The notes under the pieces were generated by a model. The model was not told the origin of the DNA. It was given only the letters and a program-made list of their open reading frames with translations, and made no database searches. Position numbers and translations under genes: made by a program. Shown piece after piece: positions 26,372 through 35,685 of a stretch of 64,000 nucleotides of DNA (position 1 is the stretch's first letter; each line of letters starts with the position of its first letter). This DNA is from Avipropionibacterium sp050157065 (GTDB taxonomy: Bacteria > Actinomycetota > Actinomycetes > Propionibacteriales > Propionibacteriaceae): the NCBI GenBank assembly GCA_050157065.1, contig CP189573.1. The stretch is one strand, 5' to 3'.

Positions 26372-27605
26372 CGCTCTTCAGGCTCTCCTTGGTGGGGATC
26401 TCGGGCAGTACCTTGAACCGCCGCGGGACCGCGTACTCGGCCAGCCGGGCCCGGCTGTGCTCGGTGAGGGTGGCGTCGACCTCGGCGCGGTCGGCGTCGG
26501 CGTGGGCCGGGTCGAGCACCACGTCGGCGACCACGATGGTGCCGACCATGGGTGCCTTGCGACCGCGGACGGCGGCCCACCGTACCCACGGGTGCTGCAG
26601 CAACACGTCGCGAACCTCGGCGGCCGAGGCCTTGGAGCCGCCGACGTTGATCTCGTCGCTGGCGATCCGGCCGACGATCAGCACCCGGCCGTCGACGACC
26701 TCGACCCGGTCACCGGTCCGCAGCCGCTCGTCGACGCCGTCGCCGCGGTTCGGTGACGACAGCACCAGCTCGCCGTCGTCGACCTGGAGCACCGGCCGGT
26801 CCGGCGAGGTGCGGTCCAACCAGGCGACGGGGAACCCGGCCCGGCCGTCGTGCACGGTGATCGCGGCACCGGCCTCGGAGGAGGCGTAGATCCAGCTCAC
26901 CCGTGCCTCGGGGAACGCGGCCCGCAGCTGGTCGAGGATCGGCTGGTCCACCGGCTCGCCGCCGAGGGTGACCTGGCTCAGGCCGAGTCGGCCGACCACG
27001 TCGCCGGAGCGCAGCAGTGCCTGCCGCCAGAAGGTGGGGGTGCCCGAGGCCGCGGTGACGCCGTGCTCGAGTGCCAGGTCGGGCCAGGTCTCCAACTCAC
27101 CCGGCTCGACGAACACGATGTCCTGACCGGGTCGCGACAGGCCGAGGGTGACGACCTGCCACCACGCGTACGCGCCGGGGGTGTACGGGCACAGCCAGGT
27201 CTGGGCCGGCTGGTCGGTGCGGACGGTGGTGAGGCTGTCCAGGGTGTGGCCGACCTGCTTGGGGCGACCGGTGGTGCCCGAGGTCAGCAGCCACAGCCGG
27301 CCGGGCAGTGCGCCGCGGCGGCCGACCGCCGGGGCGACGACCTCGGGTGTGCCGTCGGAACCCAGCACGACGACCGCGAGTGAGGCTCGGGTGAGCTGCT
27401 CCTGCAGCTCCGGGGTCAGCCGGGACCGCTGTGCCAGCAGGGTTTCCCGGTCACCGGCGAGGTGGGTCCGGACCACTCGGAGCGCCTGGTGGTGGTCGGA
27501 GACGAACACCGCGGCCGCCGGCGGCAGCTCCATCGGTTCGAGGTCGGACCAGGTCGTGGTGGTGCCGGCGGCGACGAGCCGGTTCGCCGAGGCGGGCTCA
27601 GCCAT
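26364..27605 (-). CDS. AMP-binding (ANL superfamily) acyl-activating enzyme
   Basis: 413 residues, shorter than the usual 500 or so. It has the P-loop-like LLTSGTTGRPK, the adenine motif IYASSEAGA, RTGDRVEV and the hinge region GRIASDEINVGG, plus the C-terminal catalytic Lys in IPTKESLKSDV. It probably activates a carboxylic acid as acyl-AMP and loads it on the adjacent ACP. The missing N-terminal sequence means the substrate pocket is reduced. Operon partner of the ACP and SDR genes. Confidence 0.85.
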   Translation of the reverse strand: MAEPASANRLVAAGTTTTWSDLEPMELPPAAAVFVSDHHQALRVVRTHLAGDRETLLAQRSRLTPELQEQLTRASLAVVVLGSDGTPEVVAPAVGRRGALPGRLWLLTSGTTGRPKQVGHTLDSLTTVRTDQPAQTWLCPYTPGAYAWWQVVTLGLSRPGQDIVFVEPGELETWPDLALEHGVTAASGTPTFWRQALLRSGDVVGRLGLSQVTLGGEPVDQPILDQLRAAFPEARVSWIYASSEAGAAITVHDGRAGFPVAWLDRTSPDRPVLQVDDGELVLSSPNRGDGVDERLRTGDRVEVVDGRVLIVGRIASDEINVGGSKASAAEVRDVLLQHPWVRWAAVRGRKAPMVGTIVVADVVLDPAHADADRAEVDATLTEHSRARLAEYAVPRRFKVLPEIPTKESLKSDV

Positions 27606-27852
27606 CCTGCTGGAGCTGCTCGAGGAAGTCGAGTACGTCGGAGACGGTCTCGATCCGACGCAGCCCGGGGGCGTCGAAGTTCAACTCGGCACCGGTCTCG
27701 TCCTCCACCCGGAGCGCCAGCTCGGAGAAGTCGAGTGACCGGAAGCCGATGGTGTCGAGCCGGGTCGCGTCGTCAGCCGGCAGTTCCTTGCCCTGGGCGG
27801 ACAGGACTGCGCCCATCTGGGTGCGGATGTCCTCGCGTGACATGGTGCTCAT
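27598..27852 (-). CDS. Acyl carrier protein
   Basis: 84 residues with the ACP fold pattern. The phosphopantetheine attachment Ser is S39 in GFRSLDFSEL, a variant of the usual DSLDxVEL. It is much too far from any fatty-acid synthase genes to be the housekeeping ACP. It is the first gene of the ACP, AMP-ligase and SDR operon. The start is the ATG at 27852 or the one at 27843; a GAGGAG-like site lies upstream. Confidence 0.87.
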   Translation of the reverse strand: MSTMSREDIRTQMGAVLSAQGKELPADDATRLDTIGFRSLDFSELALRVEDETGAELNFDAPGLRRIETVSDVLDFLEQLQQDG

Positions 27853-28010
27853 CGCAGCGCGGTCTCTTCTCCTCGGGGACGCCGGTGCGTCCGGTACGGC
27901 CCGATCCGCCGGATCCGGCACATCGGGGTGAGCGCGAGTCTAGTTGCCCGGCGCCGATGGTGGTGCGACCCCGACCGTTGCGTGTGCGGGCCGCCCGCCG
28001 ACGGCTGTTG

Positions 28011-28016
28011 TAGCCT
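28011..28016 (+). promoter_or_regulatory. -10 element of the pseH-pseI unit
   Basis: TAGCCT in the 203-bp divergent gap between the ACP operon and pseH. It gives a leader of about 33 nt containing AGGAG 5 nt before the TTG start. Confidence 0.45.
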
Positions 28017-28055
28017 GTCGGTGCCCCATCGGAACCGCACCCGCCAGGAGTTGGA

Positions 28056-28631
28056 TTGCTTCGCCCCGCGACCGACGCTGACACCGACCGAGTCCGGATC
28101 TGGCGCAACCATCCGGAGGTCCGGCGGGTGTCACTCACCCGGCACGAGATCTCGGAGGCCGAGCACACCGCCTGGTGGGCCCGAGTCGCCGCCGATCCCA
28201 CGCGGCTGGTGCTGTTGTACGAGCGGGGCGGCGAGCCGTCCGGGGTGGTCACCTTCTTCGACCTCGACCCCGAGGGCTCGGAACAACGCACCGGGTGGTG
28301 GGGTTACTACTTGGACAACGCCGGCCTCGAAGCTCGTGGCGAACTGTTGCCGGCCTGGATCCAGATCCAACGCGAAGCCGTCCGGTACGCCGACGACGCG
28401 TTGGGCCTGGCCGAACTCCACGGCGAGGTGCTCGGCATCAACGAGGCCGTCCGTCGGTTGAACCGACGCAACGGGTTCGCCGAGGTCGGCTCCGACGTTC
28501 GTGACCTCGACGGTGAGCAGGTCGAGGTCTTCCGTGTCGTGCGACGGCGCGGGGGCACCGCGGCCACCACCGACCAACCAGTCGATCCGGCCGCCGCGGC
28601 CGATCGGACGCCAGGAGGAGAACCGCAGTGA
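28056..28631 (+). CDS. pseH: PseH-type sugar N-acetyltransferase (GNAT)
   Basis: 191 residues. The N-terminus LRPATDADTDRVRIWRNHPE followed by LTRHEIS closely follows the PseH/GNAT pattern, in which acetyl-CoA N-acetylates the 4-amino group of the PseC product. The start is a TTG with AGGAG 5 nt upstream. The stop overlaps the pseI start (GTGA). The extra Ala/Pro-rich C-terminal tail of about 30 residues is not typical. The neighbouring ACP cassette leaves open that it uses an acyl group other than acetate. Confidence 0.8.
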   Translation: MLRPATDADTDRVRIWRNHPEVRRVSLTRHEISEAEHTAWWARVAADPTRLVLLYERGGEPSGVVTFFDLDPEGSEQRTGWWGYYLDNAGLEARGELLPAWIQIQREAVRYADDALGLAELHGEVLGINEAVRRLNRRNGFAEVGSDVRDLDGEQVEVFRVVRRRGGTAATTDQPVDPAAAADRTPGGEPQ

Positions 28632-29683
28632 CCCGTCCCACCCTCACCATCGGCAAGCATCAGGTCGGCCTCGACCAGCGGCCGTACGTCATCGCGGAGA
28701 TGTCGGGCAACCACAACGGCGACCTCGGCCGGGCCAAGGCGATCGTCGAGATGGCCGCCGAGGCCGGTGCCCACGCCATCAAGCTGCAGACCTACACCGC
28801 CGACACGCTGACGATCAACAGTGACAAGCCGGCCTTCAAGCTTGCCGACGACCACCCACTGTGGGGTGGCCGCACGCTGTACGACCTCTACACCGAGGGC
28901 AGTACGCCGTGGGAGTGGCACGAGCCGCTGTTCTCGCTGGCCGACGAGCTGGGGATGGACGCGTTCTCCTCCCCGTTCGACCCGACCGCGGTGAAGTTCC
29001 TCACCGACCTGGGCGTACCCGCGTTCAAGATCGCGTCCTCGGAGATCGTCGACATCCCGCTGGTCCGGGCCTGTGCCGAGCAGGGCAAGCCCATGATCAT
29101 TTCCACCGGGATGGCGTCGGTCGGCGAGGTGCACGCCGCGGTCGAGGCGAGCCGCGCCGCCGGCAACGACGACATCGTGGTGCTGTCGTGCACCGCGGAG
29201 TACCCGGCCGACCCGGCCTCGTCCAACCTGCGCGGCATCCCGGTCTTCGCCGACACCTTCGACACCCTGGTCGGCCTGTCCGACCACACCATGGGGATCG
29301 GCGCACCGATCGCCGCCGTCGCGTTCGGCGCGGTGCTGATCGAGAAGCACGTCACACTGTCGCGGGCCGACGGTGGCGTCGACTCCGAGTTCTCCCTCGA
29401 ACCGCACGAGCTGAAGGCCCTGGTCGACGAGACCGAGGTCGCGTGGCAGGCGCTGGGCCGACCGCGGATCGGCCGCAAGGACTCCGAGCAGACGGGCCCC
29501 CGGTTCCGCCGGTCTCTGTTCGTCACCGCCGACGTCAAGGCCGGTGACCCGGTGACCGCCGACAACGTCCGCTCGATCCGCCCCGCGGGCGGGTTGCCGA
29601 CCGAGCTGTTCGACACCGTCGAGGGCCGGCCGTTCCGGACCGACGTGGAGCGAGGGACCCCGCTCAGCTGGGACCTGATCTGA
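28628..29683 (+). CDS. pseI: Pseudaminic acid synthase
   Basis: 351 residues, usual NeuB-family length. The NeuB TIM barrel (PYVIAEMSGNHNGDLGRAK, IKLQTYTADT, FKIASSEI, SDHTMG, EKHVTLSR) is followed by a C-terminal SAF/antifreeze-like domain from about 290. It condenses phosphoenolpyruvate with the 6-deoxy-AltdiNAc freed by PseG to give pseudaminic acid. PseI rather than legionaminic synthase is favoured by the presence of pseB, pseC, pseG and pseH. Starts at GTG with an AGGAGGAG site and overlaps pseH by 4 bp. Its 3' end overlaps the convergent next gene by 20 bp. Confidence 0.9.
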   Translation: MTRPTLTIGKHQVGLDQRPYVIAEMSGNHNGDLGRAKAIVEMAAEAGAHAIKLQTYTADTLTINSDKPAFKLADDHPLWGGRTLYDLYTEGSTPWEWHEPLFSLADELGMDAFSSPFDPTAVKFLTDLGVPAFKIASSEIVDIPLVRACAEQGKPMIISTGMASVGEVHAAVEASRAAGNDDIVVLSCTAEYPADPASSNLRGIPVFADTFDTLVGLSDHTMGIGAPIAAVAFGAVLIEKHVTLSRADGGVDSEFSLEPHELKALVDETEVAWQALGRPRIGRKDSEQTGPRFRRSLFVTADVKAGDPVTADNVRSIRPAGGLPTELFDTVEGRPFRTDVERGTPLSWDLI

Positions 29684-31169
29684 GCCGACCGCGGGCGGCG
29701 GCCCGTACGGCCCGGAGCCGACGGCCGACCCATCGCCGGATCCGGGTGGGCAGCGCCTGCTGAGCCAGCCGCTGCCGCAACCACTGCTCCCGCCCGGTCA
29801 GCGCCGCGTTCTGCTCCTGCAGCCGCTGGATCACCGCTGCCCGGGTCCGGTGGGGCAGGTCATCGGCGACGACGGGTTCGGGCAGCCACGGCGTCAGGTC
29901 GGCCGGGACCGTCAACCCCGCCGTGTCACCCACGGTGGCCAACACCTCGGCGTCGTCGGCGTACGCGGGCCACGGGTGGGTGAGACCGGTCCGCCGCAGT
30001 GTGCCCACCAGCTGGCCCAACGAGCGCCAGGCGACTTCGTCGGCGTCGGAGCCGCTCGACCCGGGATCTGGTAGGAACGGGAACAGGGCCGACGGTGACT
30101 CCGGCTCGGCGGCTCTGTTGATCGCGATCCGGTCCAAGGTGACACGTTCATCCGGGGGGCAGGCCTCCAGCCACGCCCGCCACGCCCGCAGATCACGCCG
30201 AAGGCCGGGAACGTCACGGGCCACGCACTGCTCCAGCAGCGAGACCAACAGCGGCGTGGTGCCGTCGGGAGCAGCCACGGTCGGGACGGGCAGGATCGCG
30301 TCACCGTCCGCCACGACCGGCCCGGACCACGGGAAGCGCGGCGAGGCCGCGGCCGATGCGCCGGAGGCGAGCACCAACCAACCGGCCACGAACTGGTCAA
30401 GGAGCCCACGTCGGGCAGCCGGCAGCACCACCCGGGCGGGATCCACGCACCCGGTCTGCACGGCATCACGCAGCATGAGCAACGCGTCGAGCCGGTCCGG
30501 CGGCCCGACGGGCCGGAACAGCCGGGGCCGGTGCCATGTGGTGGCGAGGCTGGCCAGGTCCGACACGTGGAGCCCGTGTGTGGCCATGGCCTCGCGGAGG
30601 TCGTCGGCACCTGTCGGCCGACTGGGGTCGCCGAGGACGGGTGCCCACGCGCTGTCACCGCCGTCGACACCGGCGGACAACTGTGCTCCGACGCGATGCA
30701 GCCCGAGGTCGTTCTCCACCGCCCACACCAGGTGGCCGGTCGGCGAGACCAGGGAGGTGAGCTGCGACGCCAGCTCGGCCCAGCTCCGGGGTGCACTTTC
30801 GGCCGACGGGATGCGGCTGACGTCGTCCAGGGCGACCACCAGGTCGAAGCGACGTTCCGCCACGACCAGGGAGTCGAGGTCGCCACAGTGCGACTCTGCC
30901 CCACGGACCTCGGCCAGCAGTTCTGCCATGGCGTCGGCATCGGGTCGGCCGCGGGTGAGCACGGTGAGGGCGGGGGTGAGTGCGGCCAGGCCTTGGACGA
31001 GGGCGGGTACGTGGGGACCGGCGACCAGCACCGTGTCCGGGCGGTGCTCCTCGGCGAGGGAGCTGACGACGTGGCGCAGTGCCGCGGAGTCGCCGGCAGG
31101 GTGGTGTGCGGCGTCACTCCAGTGCTGCATGGCCCCGCGGCCCAAGGTCGTGTTGCCAGGCCCGGTCAT
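29664..31169 (-). CDS. Unrecognised 501-residue protein with methyltransferase-like N-domain (module copy 1)
   Basis: The N-terminal roughly 170 residues have a Rossmann-like alternation (DTVLVAGPHVPALVQGL, FDLVVALDD) like a SAM methyltransferase, but without the glycine-rich motif. A helical middle contains LVSLLEQCVARDVPGLRRDLRAWRAWL and THPWP. The end is a coiled coil followed by a basic tail (QALPTRIRRWVGRRLRAVR). It is a shorter paralogue of the 639-residue protein at 38657. It overlaps the GT-B-like gene upstream by 4 bp (ATGA), and both share the operon with GT87 and a large membrane protein. Function unknown. Confidence 0.75.
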   Translation of the reverse strand: MTGPGNTTLGRGAMQHWSDAAHHPAGDSAALRHVVSSLAEEHRPDTVLVAGPHVPALVQGLAALTPALTVLTRGRPDADAMAELLAEVRGAESHCGDLDSLVVAERRFDLVVALDDVSRIPSAESAPRSWAELASQLTSLVSPTGHLVWAVENDLGLHRVGAQLSAGVDGGDSAWAPVLGDPSRPTGADDLREAMATHGLHVSDLASLATTWHRPRLFRPVGPPDRLDALLMLRDAVQTGCVDPARVVLPAARRGLLDQFVAGWLVLASGASAAASPRFPWSGPVVADGDAILPVPTVAAPDGTTPLLVSLLEQCVARDVPGLRRDLRAWRAWLEACPPDERVTLDRIAINRAAEPESPSALFPFLPDPGSSGSDADEVAWRSLGQLVGTLRRTGLTHPWPAYADDAEVLATVGDTAGLTVPADLTPWLPEPVVADDLPHRTRAAVIQRLQEQNAALTGREQWLRQRLAQQALPTRIRRWVGRRLRAVRAAARGRLRSGPS

Positions 31170-31990
31170 GCGGCCGTCCAGCCGAGGGTGCGACGCAGTT
31201 CAGCGGGGGACAGCATGTCGGTCATCCCCATCTCCTGCTCGACGGTGGTCCGGACCGCCGACTGGTCGACATGGGCACCGAAGAACTCCGGGTAGTTGGC
31301 TGCGAGCAGGCCCTCGTCGACGAATCCTGGTCGGCCGCCGACGAACTCCATCGGATCCCCGTAGACAGCAGCCTCGCAGCCGGCCGCGACCCCGTGGAAG
31401 ATGGCCGTGCTCAACCGGTTGGATGCCACCCGGCGGTGCCGCCGGAGCTCGGTCAGCTGTTGGTGCAGGAAATCGGGGGTGCCGCCCTGCCACTTGGCGC
31501 CTCGGGTGCCATGGCAGATGACGCGGAACCCGGCATCCCGGTAGGCGTTCCGCACGTCGGGCTGGGCGTACTCGACGTAGTACAGGCACACCGTCACCGG
31601 ACCGTCCTCGACCGCCTTGATCTCCTCGATCAGCGCGTGGTGGTTGCCGGCGACGGTCTCGTAGTCGATGGTGCCGTGGAAGGGGTACCAGATGGTCCCC
31701 TCCCGGTCCGGATCCGGCGCTGCCTCGGGACGGGTGGCCATCAGGTAGAGGAACGGCGCGCCGATCACCACGTAGTCCCGCCAGCCGATGCTGTGGCCGC
31801 GACGGCGGCAGACATCGGACCAGACGAACTTGCTGAATCCCGTCGGTGGCTGATGGCCGTACCCGAAGCCGTGGACGAAGGTCCAACCGTGTTGCAGGAT
31901 GCCGTCGATGCGTGGCGGGGCGCCGAAGTCCAGACCACAGTACTCGGCGAGGATGTGCGCGTGGTGGTACCAGTGGTTGCTCGAGTCCAT
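31166..31990 (-). CDS. Putative GT-B-like glycosyltransferase of unknown family (module copy 1)
   Basis: 274 residues. It is clearly paralogous to the protein at 40612: shared features are the start NHWYHHAHILAEY (NHYYGHAHVMAQY), LQHGW, VWSDVCRRRG, VVIGAPFLYL, YPFHG, VCLYYVEY, and RVASNRLSTAIFHGVAAG followed by YGDPMEF. The late Ser-rich segment with a Gly and a GDP-like loop resembles the donor half of GT-B enzymes such as CDP-glycerol or capsule transferases. I infer a cytosolic transferase; the substrate is open. Starts ATG at 31990, overlapping the GT87 stop (TGATG). Confidence 0.6.
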   Translation of the reverse strand: MDSSNHWYHHAHILAEYCGLDFGAPPRIDGILQHGWTFVHGFGYGHQPPTGFSKFVWSDVCRRRGHSIGWRDYVVIGAPFLYLMATRPEAAPDPDREGTIWYPFHGTIDYETVAGNHHALIEEIKAVEDGPVTVCLYYVEYAQPDVRNAYRDAGFRVICHGTRGAKWQGGTPDFLHQQLTELRRHRRVASNRLSTAIFHGVAAGCEAAVYGDPMEFVGGRPGFVDEGLLAANYPEFFGAHVDQSAVRTTVEQEMGMTDMLSPAELRRTLGWTAA

Positions 31991-33261
31991 CAGGCGTGAT
32001 CACCGTTCGTGGTGGACATGGGGGCAGTGTAACGAGCATCGATCCGGGGCCGGCACACCAACGCGGCGACCAGCAGCGCGATGCCGGCGACGGTGCCGAT
32101 GCCGGCCAGCAGGTTCTGGTACGTCGAGTACGACAGTTCGGTGTCGCCACCGGTGGGCAGTTCCAGGAACGGCGACGCCGCGACCCAGGCGCACCACGCC
32201 CAGCAGCCGAGCCGGAACCAGTCGGGCACCGCGGTGTTGCGCCACAGCACGACGGCCAGCGGCACGATCCACACGAAGTGATGCATCCAGGAAGCCGGTG
32301 CGGCGATCAGGGTGCCGACGCCGACCAGACAGATCGCGAGCGCCTGCTCGCCGCGGCGGTGCCACCGGCGCGCGGCGAGCAGGGCCACCACCGCGACCAC
32401 GGCACTCACCACGAGGGCGCCGATCCGGACAGCACCGGTGTTGCCGAGGACCCGGGTCGCCGTACCCGACACGGACTGGTTGGTGTAGTAGAAGATGCGT
32501 TGGCCGTCCAGGGCGTCACCGCCGGTGACCAGACGCAGCCAGAAGTCGAGTGCCGCCTGCGGCATCACGACGAACCCGATGACCATGGTCAGCAGGATCG
32601 TGCCGATCGCGACCAGCGCGGCGCGCCGCCGGCCCACCACCACCAGGTGGACGATGAACAGGCCGGGGCTCAACTTGAGCGCGGTGGCGAGGCCGGTCAG
32701 CCAGCCGGCATGGCGGCGGGTCGGGTGTGGGTCCTCGCCGGCGCCGGGCGCCGGGCGTCGTGGGACGAGGTCTCGGACCACCAGATACACCAGGAACGTA
32801 CCGAGCTGGCCGAACGACAGCGTGTGGGCCACGGGCATCACCGCCCAGGTGACGACACAGGCGACAAGGCTCAACCGCCAGCCACGCATTCCGAGGTGGT
32901 GGAGGATGCCCAGCAGGGCGGCCGCGTTCAGCAGCACCCAGCCCACCTGCATCACCACCGGTGGGACCAGTGCCAGCGGGACGAAGACCACCGCCGCGAA
33001 CGGCGGGTACAGGAACGGCAGACCCTCCAGGGCGTACGGATTCCCGCCGGTCAGGACCGCCTCGCCGGCCTTGCGGTAGACGTCGAGGTCGATCATCCGG
33101 GGCTTCCACGGCCGGAAGGTCGCACCGCTGAAGGTGCTGCTGCTGACGAACAGGCTGACCAGGGCGACCGGGGCGAACACCGCGACCGCGCACAACGCGG
33201 CCCACGCCCAGCGCGCCGGCCGGCTGGTCCGCCACCCGGCCGCGTCCTGCGGATCAGCCAC
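31990..33261 (-). CDS. GT87 (DUF2029) polyprenyl-phosphate mannosyltransferase-like protein
   Basis: 423 residues, about ten transmembrane helices. The signature DLDVYRKAGEAVLTGGNPY with FLYPPFAAVVF is that of GT87 enzymes such as mycobacterial PimE, in which the Asp of the first loop is essential. Such enzymes add alpha-mannose from polyprenyl-phosphate-mannose outside the membrane. GTG start at 33261 overlaps the preceding gene by 8 bp. Confidence 0.85.
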   Translation of the reverse strand: MADPQDAAGWRTSRPARWAWAALCAVAVFAPVALVSLFVSSSTFSGATFRPWKPRMIDLDVYRKAGEAVLTGGNPYALEGLPFLYPPFAAVVFVPLALVPPVVMQVGWVLLNAAALLGILHHLGMRGWRLSLVACVVTWAVMPVAHTLSFGQLGTFLVYLVVRDLVPRRPAPGAGEDPHPTRRHAGWLTGLATALKLSPGLFIVHLVVVGRRRAALVAIGTILLTMVIGFVVMPQAALDFWLRLVTGGDALDGQRIFYYTNQSVSGTATRVLGNTGAVRIGALVVSAVVAVVALLAARRWHRRGEQALAICLVGVGTLIAAPASWMHHFVWIVPLAVVLWRNTAVPDWFRLGCWAWCAWVAASPFLELPTGGDTELSYSTYQNLLAGIGTVAGIALLVAALVCRPRIDARYTAPMSTTNGDHA

Positions 33262-35635
33262 CGGTGACCTCGTAGATCGCCGAGGTGCCCGTCTGGTGGC
33301 GCAGTTCCGCGAGCTCGCCGAGCCGCTGCTTCACCTCCGGCGTCACCCGGTCGTTGGTGAAGATCCAGGTCACGCCCGCGGCCCGCAGCTTGTCGATCGT
33401 CTCGGGTGTCGGGTCGGTCATCGTCTCCTCGGTCAGCGCCACCCGGTCCGGCCAGGGCGACGGCGACTGCGGGTAGTACGTCCCCGGTGGCATCCGGTAC
33501 TGCTGGGCGTAGTTCTCCTGCAGGTAGCCCCAGCCCTCCATGTAGGCACGCCGGCCGGCGATGCCGGAGATCAGGAAGCCGCGCGCGTCGCACGCGTTGC
33601 TGACGATCCGTCGGCACGCAGTCGGGGTCACGAGGACCGCATCGGTGGGAGTGTGCTCCCGGATCCAGTCGGCCGCGGCCTGTTCGTCGCGGGTGTAGTC
33701 GACCGCCGTCGATGCTGCCTCGGCCGGCGGCCGCAACATGGTCTGCACCCCCGACGTCATGACGCCACCCGACAGTGCCAGCACCAGCACGAGCACGCCG
33801 CCGGTGAGCTGCCAACGCCGGCCCAGCAGCCGCCACACCACGACCGCCACCGCGGCGACGAGAACGGCTGCCGCCCACGGCTGCAGGAAGCTCAGCAGCC
33901 AGTCGATCCTGGTCTCGGGCGGACCGTCGAAGGCGTACTGGCGGATCGCGTCGGTGACGATGCCACCACACAGCAGGGCGAGCCCCGCCAGGGCCCATCG
34001 GCGCGGCTCGGAAGTGATCAACTTGGCTGACCGGGCCGCGAAGATGATGGCCACCAGGGCGGTGAACGGGGCCATCGCCCCGATGAAGTACACCTCGGCG
34101 TACGCGGGCTGGTCGAGCAACAGGTACGGCGCCATCGCCGAGCCGGGCACCACCAACAGGAACCACAGCAGCGGGTTCCCGCGGTCCTCGCGCCTGATGA
34201 GGGTCAACACCACCCCGAGGACCAGCAGGACGAGGGCGACCAACAGGTTGACGAACACCAGCGTGGCCCACGCGATCGCCATCTTGCTCGGATCGACCAG
34301 GCCGCCGACGATCCAGGTGCCGGTCTGCCGAACGATCTCGTCGCCGGTCATCTCCGTGTAACCCGCATCGAGCCGGAACACACCGAACAGCCGGATCGGG
34401 GTGCCCTCACTGCTGCCGGTCAGGAACCGCAGCGCCAGCGCCATCATGACGCCGCCGACGAGCAGCGCGGCCAGCAGCTTCTTCACCAAGTCGCGCCGGG
34501 CGATGACGGCCACCAGCAGGGCCACCGCCAAGCCACCGAGCACCATCGGGAAGGTCGTGGGTTTGCCACCCATGTTGACCACCCCGACCAGCACCAACAG
34601 CACCCACGCGCCCACGGGTGCCTTCGGACTGAACACGCACCTCACCAGCAGCAGCACCAGCACGACCGAGGCGTACGTGGCGTAGATCGAGGTCGGCCCG
34701 AGGTACAGCTGGGCGATGTTGTTGAGTCCGCGGGAATGGTTCACCAGGTCGAAGTTGGCGGTGCCGAAGGTGAGCAGGGCAGCGGCGAGCGGTCCGGTCC
34801 ACCAGGCGGCGGTGAGCTTGCGGGCCAGCGCAGCGGTCGCGATCACGAACACCACCAGCATCGGCGCCATCCAGGTGCGGAACACCACGATCCGGGGATC
34901 GAGTCCGGTCCAGTCGCCGGCCGCGGCCATGTGGGCGTACACGAACCAGTGGTACTGCAGTGGGGTGCCGGCGACCTGACTGGTCTGCATCGGGAAGTGG
35001 TTGGTCGCCTCCTCCACCATGCCGAGGTAGTAGACGAGGTCGGGGTAGTACACCGTGGCGTGGGTCGGCACCGGCTGGCTGACCTGGCTGCGGTAGTGCA
35101 GCAGCACGGTCAGCACGGCGACGGCCGCGACCGACCAGTGCCACTTCAGTGGCAGCGGTTCGGTGTCGGCGGTGAAGATCCGCCGTCGGGTCACCGGCAC
35201 CAGCAGCAGGACGACCACCAACAACAGCGACCACGCGGGCAGCAGCCGAGGGATGCCGACGGCGGTCATCCACGCCCACCCGATCAGCTCGTACAGCAGG
35301 CCGATCGTCGAGCCGAGGGCGACCAACTCGGGCAGCGAACCGCGGGGCGACAGTGACTTCCACGCCAACGTGCCGGGCAACGCGACGCCGAGGGCGAAGT
35401 AGCCCAACTGCATGGCGGCCGGGATCGGGTAGCTACGGGTCGACATGGCCAGCCAGACGCCGACCACCATGGCCAGCCACGGCAGGACGAGCCAGACCCA
35501 GCGGGGTGTCCCGGCCCAGCGGGTACGGGTGGTGGCTGCGGGCACGCGTTGGTTCCTTGTCGTTGGCAGGCAGGCTGTCGCTGGTGGTCGTCTGGCATGC
35601 GCCCGAGGTGGGGCGGGCCGGTGGACCACGGACAT
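33254..35635 (-). CDS. Large polytopic membrane protein, GT-C-like
   Basis: 793 residues with about 14-16 transmembrane helices and a soluble C-terminal domain of about 150 residues. An extracytoplasmic loop after the fifth or sixth helix contains VYYPDLVYYLGMVEEATNHFP and TPLQYHWF, reminiscent of the acidic/Tyr loops of GT-C enzymes. I do not recognise the exact family. ATG at 35635 is preceded by GAAGGGA at 5 nt. It heads a four-gene minus-strand operon (this gene, GT87, GT-B-like, methyltransferase-like) with overlaps throughout. Confidence 0.7.
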   Translation of the reverse strand: MSVVHRPAPPRAHARRPPATACLPTTRNQRVPAATTRTRWAGTPRWVWLVLPWLAMVVGVWLAMSTRSYPIPAAMQLGYFALGVALPGTLAWKSLSPRGSLPELVALGSTIGLLYELIGWAWMTAVGIPRLLPAWSLLLVVVLLLVPVTRRRIFTADTEPLPLKWHWSVAAVAVLTVLLHYRSQVSQPVPTHATVYYPDLVYYLGMVEEATNHFPMQTSQVAGTPLQYHWFVYAHMAAAGDWTGLDPRIVVFRTWMAPMLVVFVIATAALARKLTAAWWTGPLAAALLTFGTANFDLVNHSRGLNNIAQLYLGPTSIYATYASVVLVLLLVRCVFSPKAPVGAWVLLVLVGVVNMGGKPTTFPMVLGGLAVALLVAVIARRDLVKKLLAALLVGGVMMALALRFLTGSSEGTPIRLFGVFRLDAGYTEMTGDEIVRQTGTWIVGGLVDPSKMAIAWATLVFVNLLVALVLLVLGVVLTLIRREDRGNPLLWFLLVVPGSAMAPYLLLDQPAYAEVYFIGAMAPFTALVAIIFAARSAKLITSEPRRWALAGLALLCGGIVTDAIRQYAFDGPPETRIDWLLSFLQPWAAAVLVAAVAVVVWRLLGRRWQLTGGVLVLVLALSGGVMTSGVQTMLRPPAEAASTAVDYTRDEQAAADWIREHTPTDAVLVTPTACRRIVSNACDARGFLISGIAGRRAYMEGWGYLQENYAQQYRMPPGTYYPQSPSPWPDRVALTEETMTDPTPETIDKLRAAGVTWIFTNDRVTPEVKQRLGELAELRHQTGTSAIYEVTGG

Positions 35636-35672
35636 GGTAGTCCCTTCGCACCCCGTCACCGGTCTTCGTCGG

Positions 35673-35678
35673 TATGCT
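35673..35678 (+). promoter_or_regulatory. -10 element of the second GT2 gene (leaderless)
   Basis: TATGCT ends 7 nt before the ATG at 35686. The upstream in-frame ATG at 35674 overlaps this element and is therefore unlikely to be used. Confidence 0.5.
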
Positions 35679-35685
35679 CGGCGCG

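Noticed and set aside
28628..29683. NeuB-family gene read as sialic or legionaminic acid synthase
   Set aside because: The co-located pseB (TGGTGSFGKAF), pseC, pseG and pseH set points to pseudaminic acid; no NeuC-type epimerase or LegB/LegG set is seen.
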